In this document: piece by piece, positions 10,953 to 20,829 of the stretch
Layout of the letters: every line of letters starts with the position of its first letter
Position numbering within the stretch: the first letter of the stretch is position 1
Source of the DNA: an uncultured Candidatus Saccharibacteria bacterium
Lineage (GTDB): Bacteria; Patescibacteriota; Saccharimonadia; Saccharimonadales; Saccharimonadaceae
Reading direction: 5' to 3'
Assembly (NCBI GenBank): GCA_946804195.1
Contig: CAMPEU010000014.1
Span: 1 to 53,769, forward strand
Length of the DNA: 53,769 bases
Notes under the pieces: model-generated
Database searches by the model: none
What the model saw: the letters and a program-made list of their open reading frames with translations, nothing else
What the model was told of the DNA's origin: nothing
Translations under genes and position numbers: made by a program

Positions 10953-10970
10953 GCTATTTGCTAGTACGCT

Positions 10971-11007
10971 AATTAAAAATGGCCCAAAAGATGGGTCATT
11001 TTTAATT
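10971..11007. terminator. long inverted repeat, probable bidirectional terminator
   Basis: aattaaaaatggccc aaaagat gggtcatttttaatt. Confidence 0.8.
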
Positions 11008-11107
11008 GGTGCGCGTGAGAGAGCTATCGCTCCACTGCGTTGCGCTTCTCCGTTTGTTCATTCTGGCAAAAGTAAACTTTTCCAGAATTTAACTGTGCTA
11101 CACGACC
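11007..11107 (-). pseudogene. degenerate tRNA-Leu-like element with intact 3' acceptor strand and CCA
   Basis: 16-nt identity (ttggtgcgcgtgagag) to the 3' end of adjacent tRNA-Leu(GAG); on the minus strand CACGCGCACCA followed immediately by a terminator hairpin; a 5' arm resembling GGTCGTGTAGCACAG lies about 100 nt upstream. Confidence 0.55.
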
Positions 11108-11169
11108 CACCACTTTAAAATTTTGCTGGCAAAATTTTCGTGGAGAACCAAAATCTCGTCACCAAAGAC

Positions 11170-11207
11170 CAACGAAAATACCGACCATACAGGTCGGCTT
11201 TTTCGTT
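11170..11207. terminator. terminator of tRNA-Leu(GAG)
   Basis: aacgaaaataccgacc atac aggtcggctttttcgtt inverted repeat directly 3' of the CCA end. Confidence 0.8.
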
Positions 11208-11293
11208 GGTGCGCGTGAGAGGACTTGAACCTCCACGTCCCGAAGGACACTAGCCCCTCAAGCTAGCCTGTCTACCAATTTCAGCACACGCGC
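11207..11293 (-). tRNA. tRNA-Leu(GAG), CCA encoded
   Basis: Minus strand GCGCGTGTGCTGAAATTGGTAGACAGGCTAGCTTGAGGGGCTAGTGTCCTTCGGGACGTGGAGGTTCAAGTCCTCTCACGCGCACCA; long variable arm; anticodon loop TTGAGGG. Confidence 0.93.
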
Positions 11294-11391
11294 AGATTGT
11301 TAACAGGCATAATTATACAATAGATTGCATTTTTTCGCCATATCTGTTATAATTAAAAGTGAAAGAAGTAGCCCTGCATGGGCGTATTTTT

Positions 11392-13215
11392 ATGAAAGAG
11401 CCAAAGTATATACGCAACGTTGCAATTATTGCTCACGTCGATCATGGAAAGACGACGATTCTTGATGGGCTCTTGAAACAGTCGAATACTTTTCGTGATA
11501 ATCAGGCCGAGATGAGTCAGACGCTTATTATGGATAGCGGCGACCAAGAACACGAACGTGGAATTACTATTACGGCCAAACAAACATCTATTTATCACGG
11601 TGATTACAAGATTAATATCATTGATACTCCTGGTCACGCTGACTTTTCGGGCGAGGTAGAGCGCACGCTGAATATGGCCGACGGTGTACTCCTTATCGTT
11701 GACGCACAGGAAGGCCCGATGCCACAGACCAAATTTGTTCTGTCAAAGGCACTCGAGCTGGGCCTCAAGCCCGTCGTTGTTATTAACAAGATCGACAAAC
11801 CATCGCGTCGTATCGAAGAAGTCGAGGATGAAATTGCAGATTTATTCCTAGAGCTAGCTGTTGATGATTCACAGCTACACTATCCAGTTTATTTTTCGAT
11901 CGGTCGTGAAGGCAAGGCGTGGGAATCATTGCCTGATAATACGAGTGAACATGTAGACTTGTCGCCAATTTTTGCATCAATCATCAATGATATTCCTGCT
12001 CCACAAGTAGATACGACTGGCACATTACAATTACTTGTTACATCACTTCAGTACGATTCATTCCTGGGTAAATATGCAATCGGTCGAATTACACGTGGAT
12101 CATTGAAACCACGCCAGCCAGTTATGTTGATCAAGAGTGACGGCAAACAGATTTCGTCACAAATTGATAAATTATTCGGATATCGTGGCTTATCCCGCGA
12201 AGAGATAACTGGTGCTGGTGCGGGTGATATTGTTGCTCTTACCGGTATTAGTGAAGCGCATATTGGTGAAACAATTGCTGATCGTGAAAATCCGGAGGCA
12301 TTGCCAGTACTAGAAGTTGAGGCGCCAACACTTAGCATGTATTTAGGACCAAACACCAGTCCGATGAAGGGCAAAGAGGGTGAATTCAATACGAGCCGTC
12401 AAATTGGTGATCGCTTGAAGCAAGAGTTAGAGACGAACGTCGCCCTTCGTGTCGAAGAAGATGGGATTGGTTTTGTCGTCAGTGGACGTGGTGAATTGCA
12501 CCTATCTGTGCTCATCGAAACACTTCGTCGTGAAGGTTTTGAATTTGAAGTTGGTCGTCCACAGGTCGTCACTATCAAAGAGGATGGTATTGTTAAAGAA
12601 CCAGTCGAAGATTTACTCGTAGAAGTTGCACCAGAATTCTTTGGTGCCGTTAGCCAAGAGCTCGGTGCTCGCCGTGCAGAAATGGTTAAACAAGAACAGA
12701 CAAGTGGTGGTAATACGCGTACGGAATACATCTTGCCAACACGCGCATTGATTGGTCTACGCAATCTCCTTCTCACTGCCACCAAGGGTACTGTTGTCAT
12801 GAATTCACTACCACGCGGGTATCAACCTATGGGTAGCAAGTTACAAAAGACACGTAACGGTGCGCTGGTTGCAACTGATCCTGGCGTCACGACACCGTAT
12901 GCATTAGAAATGGCTGAATCTCGCGGAGAGTTGTTTGTCGGTCCTGGTACGAATGTTTATCGAGGAATGATCGTTGGCATGTATCAGCGACATGACGATT
13001 TAGAAATTAATGTCTGCAAGGCTAAACACCTTACGAATATGCGTAGTTCATCTAGTGATGGCACGGTACAATTAACTCCATTTACGGATCTGAGTCTTGA
13101 ACAGTGCATCGATTTCATCGAGGATGATGAATTGCTAGAAGTAACACCAAAGAGTTTGCGACTTCGTAAGCGACAGCTCGATCCAAATCTCCGAAAACGT
13201 GCTGCCAAGCAGTAA
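11392..13215 (+). CDS. typA: translational GTPase TypA/BipA
   Basis: YIRNVAIIAHVDHGKTTILDGLL; DTPGHADFSGEVER; VINKIDKPSRR; C-terminal ALIGLRNLLLTATKGT. Confidence 0.96.
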   Translation: MKEPKYIRNVAIIAHVDHGKTTILDGLLKQSNTFRDNQAEMSQTLIMDSGDQEHERGITITAKQTSIYHGDYKINIIDTPGHADFSGEVERTLNMADGVLLIVDAQEGPMPQTKFVLSKALELGLKPVVVINKIDKPSRRIEEVEDEIADLFLELAVDDSQLHYPVYFSIGREGKAWESLPDNTSEHVDLSPIFASIINDIPAPQVDTTGTLQLLVTSLQYDSFLGKYAIGRITRGSLKPRQPVMLIKSDGKQISSQIDKLFGYRGLSREEITGAGAGDIVALTGISEAHIGETIADRENPEALPVLEVEAPTLSMYLGPNTSPMKGKEGEFNTSRQIGDRLKQELETNVALRVEEDGIGFVVSGRGELHLSVLIETLRREGFEFEVGRPQVVTIKEDGIVKEPVEDLLVEVAPEFFGAVSQELGARRAEMVKQEQTSGGNTRTEYILPTRALIGLRNLLLTATKGTVVMNSLPRGYQPMGSKLQKTRNGALVATDPGVTTPYALEMAESRGELFVGPGTNVYRGMIVGMYQRHDDLEINVCKAKHLTNMRSSSSDGTVQLTPFTDLSLEQCIDFIEDDELLEVTPKSLRLRKRQLDPNLRKRAAKQ

Positions 13216-13283
13216 TTTAAACAATCTATCGTCTAGGCGTTGAATAGGTAAAGCATAACCCCTATAATAAATATAGGAATGCA

Positions 13284-14903
13284 ATGACCAAAATAACGAA
13301 ATTCAGCGATATTAGACCAGCGTCAGAAGAGGCGCTCAAGTCAGCGCTCGTCAGTACGGCGGGCGCATTGATGCTAACAAAGGCAAGTCCCGAAGAGGAA
13401 CTGGGCGAATTATTTGATGTTGTTCAGCAACATCAAGTCTATTCTGATGGCAAAACTTTTACAGATTTGATTCCAAAAAAGCGTCTCAAACAAATCAGAA
13501 AAGAATATTTGGCAGAACGTGATGATCCACATTTCGACTTGCAAGAGTTCGTTGGTCGACATTTTTATGAGTTCGAGAATGAAACTCCTACGTACTTTAG
13601 TAATAAAGATCATTCGCTTCGACAACATATCAAAGAACTTTGGTCTGTACTGGAACGTAAAAACCGTCGTGATCGCGGGTCGCTGATAGCTATTCCGTAC
13701 CCCTATGTAGTCCCTGGCGGGCGATTCGTCGAACAGTATTACTGGGATAGTTATTTCATTATGGTAGGCTTGGCCAATGATGGTGAGTGGGACCGTGTCG
13801 AAGATATGATAAAGAACTGTACCTACATGATTCGAAAGTTTGGTTTTATACCTAACGGCAATAGGACCTATTTGTTATCGCGTAGCCAACCGCCGTTTTT
13901 TAGTCACATGGTGAGGCTACTGACGAGGCATCGAAACCGTCCGCTTACACTACTGGAGTATCTGCCGTATATGCAGGGTGAATATCGATTTTGGATGAAG
14001 GGTAAAAGAACGGTTGAAAAATTGGATGAAGCGTCGGCATTTCGACGAGTTGTGCGAATGCCTAGTGGAACGCTACTGAATAGATATTTAGATACCAAAA
14101 AAACACCCCGTCCAGAATCATTGCGTGAAGATAAGGATACGGCGATACACACAGATGCCGAGATAGCAGAAAAGCTCTTTTTGGATCTGCGCGCAGGCGC
14201 AGAGAGTGGATGGGATTTTAGTAGTCGTTGGTTCAAGGACCCGGCAGTTATTAACTCGATTCACACAACTGACATTGTTCCAGTGGACCTCAACTGTTTG
14301 TTGTATCACCTGGAACAGACAATCGCCGAGACATATCAACTGATGTTTCAGCCGTTGCTAGCTCGTAGGTTTCGACAGCGCGCAGAAAAGCGAGCGGCAG
14401 CAATTAGTCGCTATATGTGGGATGAAAAGGAACAGTTTTTTGTTGATTATGATTTTCGTGCAGGCGAAAGGACGGGCAGGATAACATTGGCTGGCGTCTA
14501 TCCGCTTTATACAAAAATTGCGACACCTGATCAAGCAAAAGCGGTAGCTAATCGTATTGAAAAAGACTTCTTAAAGCCTGGAGGTTTAGTGACGACGTTA
14601 CTCGAAACCGGACAACAGTGGGATGCACCAAACGGCTGGGCGCCTTTGCAGTGGATCACTATTTTGGGACTTCGGGAATATGGCTACAACGCACTAGCTG
14701 AAAAAATCAAAAGACGCTGGATGAAAACATGCGAAGATGTATATGCGCAAGAAGGAAAGATGGTAGAAAAATATAATGTCATTGAACCGAACAAGCGTGG
14801 AGCTGGCGGTGAATATACCCTGCAAGATGGCTTTGGCTGGACGAATGCAATCTACGTTGCATTGATCGAAGAGGATGAAAAAACGAGAACCGCTAGGAGC
14901 TAA
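13284..14903 (+). CDS. alpha,alpha-trehalase, glycoside hydrolase family 37
   Basis: Trehalase signatures PGGRFVEQYYWDSYFIMVGL and QWDAPNGWAPLQWITILGL; TRPPFFS-like SQPPFFSHMV. Confidence 0.93.
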   Translation: MTKITKFSDIRPASEEALKSALVSTAGALMLTKASPEEELGELFDVVQQHQVYSDGKTFTDLIPKKRLKQIRKEYLAERDDPHFDLQEFVGRHFYEFENETPTYFSNKDHSLRQHIKELWSVLERKNRRDRGSLIAIPYPYVVPGGRFVEQYYWDSYFIMVGLANDGEWDRVEDMIKNCTYMIRKFGFIPNGNRTYLLSRSQPPFFSHMVRLLTRHRNRPLTLLEYLPYMQGEYRFWMKGKRTVEKLDEASAFRRVVRMPSGTLLNRYLDTKKTPRPESLREDKDTAIHTDAEIAEKLFLDLRAGAESGWDFSSRWFKDPAVINSIHTTDIVPVDLNCLLYHLEQTIAETYQLMFQPLLARRFRQRAEKRAAAISRYMWDEKEQFFVDYDFRAGERTGRITLAGVYPLYTKIATPDQAKAVANRIEKDFLKPGGLVTTLLETGQQWDAPNGWAPLQWITILGLREYGYNALAEKIKRRWMKTCEDVYAQEGKMVEKYNVIEPNKRGAGGEYTLQDGFGWTNAIYVALIEEDEKTRTARS

Positions 14904-16065
14904 GGAGTCGTTTCGAGATACGGCGCATCTTTTGAGCGATACGCTTTTTGCTTGTAGATAGAGGAGGAGTTTGGTTGGTTGTTTTCTTGCTGATGATATT
15001 CTGGATAGTGGATTCATACCCGGTAATCATTGCATCGAGTGAGTAGTTTTTTACAATATGTTCACGACAATCATCTCGCTTTATCTTGTCTAGTTTTTCG
15101 ATTGCGAGAATCATTTCAGCACTATTGTTGACGATATATCCCGTTTTACCATCTACGACAGTTTCGGGGATTGCCCCGCGATTAAATGCAATAACGGGCG
15201 TACCACAGGCACCCGCCTCGACAATTGTTAGGCCGAATGGTTCTTGCCATTGTATTGGGGCCAAAAAGCCCGCTGCGTTTTGATAGTATTTCACCAATTG
15301 TTCACGCTCGAGCATGCCGAGAAACAAAATTCTGTTGCTCAGGAACGGCTTGATGTGTTCGTCGAAATACCATTGGTCGGCCTTTGTGACTGAACCAGAT
15401 ATAAGTAAGCGTCGGTCGGATTGCATGGCAATTTGCACGGCTTCTTTGACGCCCTTATCTGGTGTTATGCGTCCTGATACCATCAAATAATCTTCGGGCT
15501 CATCATCAGTTGTAAATAGGTCAGTATCAATACCGTTATATACTGTCGCGGCATAATTAATATCCGGAGCGTCACGTCGTTGACTATCCGAAATTGAGAT
15601 AAAGTGCTGGTTGGGTGAACTGTGGAGTTCGATAAGTTGCCGACGGTGTTCATCGATAAAGTCGTGCATGATGTAGACCACGGGAACATTAGGGAATAGT
15701 GTCGCAATCGGCATAGCTGATTCGAAATGATGAAAGACAACTGCATCAAATTCGCCCTGATCTGCACGTTGCAACATGTTTTTTGCCATGTGCGCATCGT
15801 ATAGGGCGGGCCGATAGTCCGAGAAAAGTTCAGGAGTACAGACGAAATCGTCTAGTTCGGATTGATCCTTTGCTACAGGATGAATGTTGCAAGTCTCGAT
15901 TGCGTCAACATCGAGTTGAGTTCCTTCTGGTCCAAAAAAGGTTACCGAATGGCCCTTTTTTTGCAAGCCTTCGGCAATACTCTTTGCGATAATCGCAGGA
16001 GAATACGCGATATTTCCTGGTACGGGCGTTTCCAAGAAAGCCCTCACCATCATGGCAAGTCTCAT
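14893..16065 (-). CDS. glycosyltransferase family 4 protein
   Basis: GT4 features: DYLMVSGRITPDKGVKEAVQIA; WQEPFGLTIVEAGACGTPVIAFNRGAIPETVVDGKTGYIV. Confidence 0.9.
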   Translation of the reverse strand: MRLAMMVRAFLETPVPGNIAYSPAIIAKSIAEGLQKKGHSVTFFGPEGTQLDVDAIETCNIHPVAKDQSELDDFVCTPELFSDYRPALYDAHMAKNMLQRADQGEFDAVVFHHFESAMPIATLFPNVPVVYIMHDFIDEHRRQLIELHSSPNQHFISISDSQRRDAPDINYAATVYNGIDTDLFTTDDEPEDYLMVSGRITPDKGVKEAVQIAMQSDRRLLISGSVTKADQWYFDEHIKPFLSNRILFLGMLEREQLVKYYQNAAGFLAPIQWQEPFGLTIVEAGACGTPVIAFNRGAIPETVVDGKTGYIVNNSAEMILAIEKLDKIKRDDCREHIVKNYSLDAMITGYESTIQNIISKKTTNQTPPLSTSKKRIAQKMRRISKRLLSS

Positions 16066-16116
16066 TACATACCTATTGTATCATAATGTGCTCATATTGT
16101 AAATTTTACATTAATG

Positions 16117-17253
16117 CTACTCGAGGATATTGAGTGCTTTTGTGGCTAGGACAAATTTTGCGTGTGACCAAGCAAGGGGAAGTACTCCCTTGCCTTGACG
16201 ATCTGTGTCGGGGTACAGTTGCTCGGGAATTATATCTTGCGGTAAATTGTGGTGTGAATATTCCCAATCGAGACGTTCGATTGTGTCGTTATACATATCT
16301 CTTGCCGCGCTTGATTGTCCGATTGTATCAAGAGCAATTGCCTCCCAGAATGTGAGAAGGGGCCAGGCACCAGCAGTTGCTTCAGCGGATTTCTTTCGCA
16401 CGATACCGTCGTATGTATCACCGGAATAACGATATACGCCAAGTCCAGGCGTGTAGAGCTCGTCTTTAATTTTTTGAATTGTGGTTATTGTTTGCCCGCT
16501 ATTAGCACCATGCTGCTGGAATGGATAAACAAGCCCCGCCAAGCTTGAGTCTAGAGTATTATCCGGATCATTGTTAAGCGTGGGATATATTTTTCTCAGG
16601 TAATGTGAACCTTGTTCATTATCGAGAACTTCGCTCATTTCATTACTGGCGTATTTCCAATCATTTGTATCATGGCTTGAATTGAGTCGTGTAATTGCAT
16701 GGTGCAAGCCATGAATGACTGATGCAGTTGTATATGTAAAAACATCCCTTTTCTTGCTAGATGTTTCTCGGTTTTCCCACAGGTCCTGTGTTGAGCCAAA
16801 GCTATGGCCATTCCACGTTCCGCTGAGTCCATCTGCCATTTTTGTTATAACAAAATCAATATCAGTGTTCGACTCGGGAACAATAGTGTCGAGTGTACCG
16901 ATGAGCGCGCCGGCTTGATCTGGCTGGTGATGTTCGCCATAGCGAATATCTAGAGTACCGTTTGTTCCGTAGCGCTTGAGGTATAGCCCGGATTCAGAAA
17001 ATTCCCAAACTTGGCCAAGCCACTTTGCGTATTTGATTGCTCGATCATGTGCTTTTTCGGGGTCCAGTATGTGCGTTGCGCGTAGTTGGTATGCGGCGTC
17101 ACGGGCCCATGAAAAGCGGTAGTTTTCAGCACTCGGTGGATATATAGATAGGTCCGAATTCGCAGCAACTAACGCTCCATTCGGTAGCGCACAATCGTCG
17201 AGCACACCATCACTCTTGCGATACATTTGTTCGATTCTCGTGCGTATCTTCAT
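16117..17253 (-). CDS. glycoside hydrolase family 15 (glucoamylase-like)
   Basis: NYRFSWARDAAYQLRAT; DIRYGEHHQPDQAGALIGTLD; C-terminal PEQLYPDTDRQGKGVLPLAWSHAKFVLA. Confidence 0.87.
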   Translation of the reverse strand: MKIRTRIEQMYRKSDGVLDDCALPNGALVAANSDLSIYPPSAENYRFSWARDAAYQLRATHILDPEKAHDRAIKYAKWLGQVWEFSESGLYLKRYGTNGTLDIRYGEHHQPDQAGALIGTLDTIVPESNTDIDFVITKMADGLSGTWNGHSFGSTQDLWENRETSSKKRDVFTYTTASVIHGLHHAITRLNSSHDTNDWKYASNEMSEVLDNEQGSHYLRKIYPTLNNDPDNTLDSSLAGLVYPFQQHGANSGQTITTIQKIKDELYTPGLGVYRYSGDTYDGIVRKKSAEATAGAWPLLTFWEAIALDTIGQSSAARDMYNDTIERLDWEYSHHNLPQDIIPEQLYPDTDRQGKGVLPLAWSHAKFVLATKALNILE

Positions 17254-17321
17254 GTGGACATTATGTACCAACGGAGTCCGTGTGACAAATTGGAACGTGA
17301 AATGTGGTATGATTCTTGACA

Positions 17322-19028
17322 ATGAGTTCTAAAGATAAACCATGGTCGCAAAGAGTTATGTATTATCCATACGTTCCAACGTATTACGAAGATTCTACTC
17401 GTGAGCAAAAAGGGGTTGGTTCTATTCGAGGAATTACTGAAAAGTTGTCGTATTTGAATGAGGATGTGGGTGTTGATGCCGTGTGGCCATCTCCTTTTTA
17501 TAAAAGCCCAATGTTAGATGGTGGATATGACGTTGATGATCATATGGATGTGAATCCAGACTTTGGTACAATCGCCGATGTCGAGGAATTGGTGCAAAGT
17601 TGTCACAATCGAGATATGCGCATTATCTTTGACTATGTTTCTAATCATACGACCATTACTCATCCATGGTTTCAGGCATCGCGAAAACGTGAGCCGGGTT
17701 ATGAAGATTTTTATCATTGGAATGCAGGTAAACGCGACAAGGATGGCAATCCAACACTGCCAAATAATTGGCCTAGTCGATTTTCTGAACCAAATAAAAA
17801 AGCACGAGAGCGCGGAGAGTTTCAGGACTTAGGACTAGATGAACCAACACCAGCCGTCCCTATGTGGCAGTGGGATGATGCACGAGGTGAATATTATATG
17901 AGAACATTCATTAAAGAGCAGGCGGATTTGAATTGGAATAATCCTCGTGTCGAAAAAGCGATGCTAGATATCATGCGTTTTTGGCGAAAAAAGGGCGTAG
18001 ATGGATATCGCATTGATGCCGTAAACCATATGGCAAAGGACCCTAGTCTTGCTGACGAGCAGAGGAACCCGAGTTATAACGAACAAGAGTCTGATAATCC
18101 CATGGAGCAATGGACGGAGGATCATTATTGCAACTACTGGCCTTTACTCGAAAAATACATAACAAAAATGTGTGAAGTACTAGAACATGACGGTGGGCGT
18201 GATCCATTTATTTTATTGGAATCGTATGCAACGGCAGAGCGTTTGCACAAAATGACGAACATTAAACCTCATTTGGCAGCGACGTTTAACTTTGTTGTTA
18301 TGGCGAGCAAGTGGGATGCGGGAACACGTAAGAAGTTGATAGAAGAATATCTAGACAACTTGCCCAAGGGTGCTATACCAAATCATGTGAACGGTAATAT
18401 GGACAATTCACGAACGGCAACAGTATTGGGTGATGCCGCTGCGCGTTCTGCCGGTATGATCAACATCATGTTGCCCGGTATGACGATTATTCATAATGGC
18501 GAAGAGCTGGGTCTACATAATGGACACGTCCCCGCCGACCGCATCAAGGATCCGAATGGCTTTCGTGATGATTATCGAACGCCAATGATTTGGGATGATA
18601 GTTTACCGAATGCTGGTTTTTCGCGGGCGGCAGAGGGTGATTTGTATTTACCAATCAATAAAAATGATCTGCACTTATCCGCAGAACGTCAAAAACGTAA
18701 TTCTAAATCAACGCTCAGAATGTACCGCGCGGCCATTGAACTATCACGTGTTGAATCGGCGTTGGCTGATGGTAAGTATGTACCACTGGAAACTACCAAC
18801 CCAAATGTGTATGCGTTTGCTAGGGCTAATGGTGATAATCACGCAGTAGTAATGACGAATTTTAGCAACTCAACTCAATCGGTAGCAATTCGCAATGGCC
18901 AGACGCATTCGTACAATTCTCGAATTTCTAGCGTTGATGTAAAAGATAATAATATGAACAATATTTCACTGCATCGAGGTTTCGAACTCAAGCCCAATGA
19001 ATCAATCGTCCTCACTCCAAAGCGTTAA
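17322..19028 (+). CDS. GH13 alpha-amylase family / alpha-glucosidase (copy 1)
   Basis: DYVSNHTTITHPWF; DGYRIDAVNHM; LLESYA; region IV reads NMD in place of NHD; ATG 8 nt after TATGAT. Confidence 0.92.
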   Translation: MSSKDKPWSQRVMYYPYVPTYYEDSTREQKGVGSIRGITEKLSYLNEDVGVDAVWPSPFYKSPMLDGGYDVDDHMDVNPDFGTIADVEELVQSCHNRDMRIIFDYVSNHTTITHPWFQASRKREPGYEDFYHWNAGKRDKDGNPTLPNNWPSRFSEPNKKARERGEFQDLGLDEPTPAVPMWQWDDARGEYYMRTFIKEQADLNWNNPRVEKAMLDIMRFWRKKGVDGYRIDAVNHMAKDPSLADEQRNPSYNEQESDNPMEQWTEDHYCNYWPLLEKYITKMCEVLEHDGGRDPFILLESYATAERLHKMTNIKPHLAATFNFVVMASKWDAGTRKKLIEEYLDNLPKGAIPNHVNGNMDNSRTATVLGDAAARSAGMINIMLPGMTIIHNGEELGLHNGHVPADRIKDPNGFRDDYRTPMIWDDSLPNAGFSRAAEGDLYLPINKNDLHLSAERQKRNSKSTLRMYRAAIELSRVESALADGKYVPLETTNPNVYAFARANGDNHAVVMTNFSNSTQSVAIRNGQTHSYNSRISSVDVKDNNMNNISLHRGFELKPNESIVLTPKR

Positions 19029-19084
19029 TGGTATAATAGAGGTAATCTTAGCCGACATCAGTTATTAGGGGGCGAAATAAACAG

Positions 19085-20794
19085 ATGGCCAATCAGGACT
19101 CAACGTGGCGACAAGCGGTAATCTATCAGATTTATCCGTGGACCTTTCATGAGGACATGAAACGAATGCCCCAAAAAGGCGTAGGGTCTTTGCGGGGTAT
19201 TATTGAAAAAATTCCATATATTCGTGAAGAATTAGGCGCGGATGCGATTTGGTTATCGCCTATATATACATCACCCATGATGGATGGCGGCTATGACATT
19301 AGTAATTATAATGACGTACATCAAGATTTGGGGAGCCTGCAAGATTTTAAAGATTTGATCCAAGAAGCGCACCAGTCTGGCGTGAAGGTTATGGTTGATT
19401 TTGTACCGAACCATACGTCTGATCAGCATGAGTGGTTTGTAAAATCACGAAAGCGTGAAAAGGATTTCGAGGATTGGTATATATGGCACCCTGGCAAAAA
19501 AGATGAGCAGGGGAACAGAATTCCTCCTAACAACTGGGCAAGTGTATTTTCTATGCCAAATAAACGTTCACGCAATGAGGGAAATTTCCCTGATCTAAAT
19601 GAGGGTGATTGGACGCCACCCGTGTCGGCGTGGCAATGGGATGATGATCGGAAGGAGTATTATTTACGCACTTTTGCCAAGGAGCAGCCGGATTTGAATT
19701 GGAGCAATCCCCTTGTTCGTGAAGCGATGAAGGAAGTTATGCGTTTCTGGTTGGATTCGGGTGCCGACGGTTTTCGTATTGATGCTATAAATCATTTGGG
19801 CAAGAATATGCATTTTGATGACGAGGAAGTAAATCATGCATATAACGAAGAATTTTATGATAATCCTTACGATCAACTACTCAAGGAAAATAGTTGTGGC
19901 TACTGGGGTTCATTGCATGGACATGTCTGGGAAATCACGGAAGTGTTAAGAGATGAGCGATATGAGGATCGTGATTTGCGTATAGTTATGGAAGCACATA
20001 TGGGTGAATCTGATTTGCGTCAGTTGAACGATATCGCGCCTGATTTGGCAGCTACTTTTAATTTTGGTGCAATGAGATTGAATTGGGGTGTAGCGGAGCG
20101 CAAGATTCATCTGGATTATTATTATCAAAATTTGAGCGAGGTGGGTATTGCAAATCAGGTCAACGGAAATCATGATGAAGTTCGACTAGCGACGAGATGT
20201 GGAGATAGTATCGCACGAACAGTGGCTGTTATGAACTTCTTTTTGCCCGGTATGCGGTTTGTTTATAACGGCGAAGAGCTAGGCCTACACAACGCAAAAG
20301 TACCTCATGAAAAAACGCGTGATCACGAAAACGGATATCGCGATGGCGAGCGTACTCCATTTATTTGGAATGAATCTGAAAAGAATGCTGGTTTTTCGAA
20401 TGCAGAAAGTGATCAATTATGGCTTCCAGTGAATGAAGACGATTTCGGTATCTCACTCAATCATCAAAAGACCGATGCCAAGTCATCGTTTAGTTTATAC
20501 AAAACTGCGATCAAACTTTGCAGGGAACTAACGTCAATTCAATCCGGGAAATACGAATCTCTTCAGGCGGATAATGCTGAGGTGTTTGCATTTGAGCGAA
20601 GGAGTGACAATGAAAAAGTAGTCGTTGTCGTGAACTTTAGCTCCAATACGCAGCGCTCGCGTATAGCCACTGATTTTACAGGTGGCAAGATTATTTTGTC
20701 GAGTATCGATGTTGATCAAAACCCTCGCGATGTTAACTTGGAAGATGGCGTTGACCTAAAGCCAGACGAAGCGCTGGTCATCGTAGCGAGCTAA
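19085..20794 (+). CDS. GH13 alpha-amylase family / alpha-glucosidase (copy 2)
   Basis: DFVPNHTSDQHEWF; DGFRIDAINHL; VMEAHM; NGNHDEVR. Confidence 0.93.
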   Translation: MANQDSTWRQAVIYQIYPWTFHEDMKRMPQKGVGSLRGIIEKIPYIREELGADAIWLSPIYTSPMMDGGYDISNYNDVHQDLGSLQDFKDLIQEAHQSGVKVMVDFVPNHTSDQHEWFVKSRKREKDFEDWYIWHPGKKDEQGNRIPPNNWASVFSMPNKRSRNEGNFPDLNEGDWTPPVSAWQWDDDRKEYYLRTFAKEQPDLNWSNPLVREAMKEVMRFWLDSGADGFRIDAINHLGKNMHFDDEEVNHAYNEEFYDNPYDQLLKENSCGYWGSLHGHVWEITEVLRDERYEDRDLRIVMEAHMGESDLRQLNDIAPDLAATFNFGAMRLNWGVAERKIHLDYYYQNLSEVGIANQVNGNHDEVRLATRCGDSIARTVAVMNFFLPGMRFVYNGEELGLHNAKVPHEKTRDHENGYRDGERTPFIWNESEKNAGFSNAESDQLWLPVNEDDFGISLNHQKTDAKSSFSLYKTAIKLCRELTSIQSGKYESLQADNAEVFAFERRSDNEKVVVVVNFSSNTQRSRIATDFTGGKIILSSIDVDQNPRDVNLEDGVDLKPDEALVIVAS

Positions 20795-20829
20795 GCTCTA
20801 CGCGAAGTACTCCTGTATAATATATGCAC

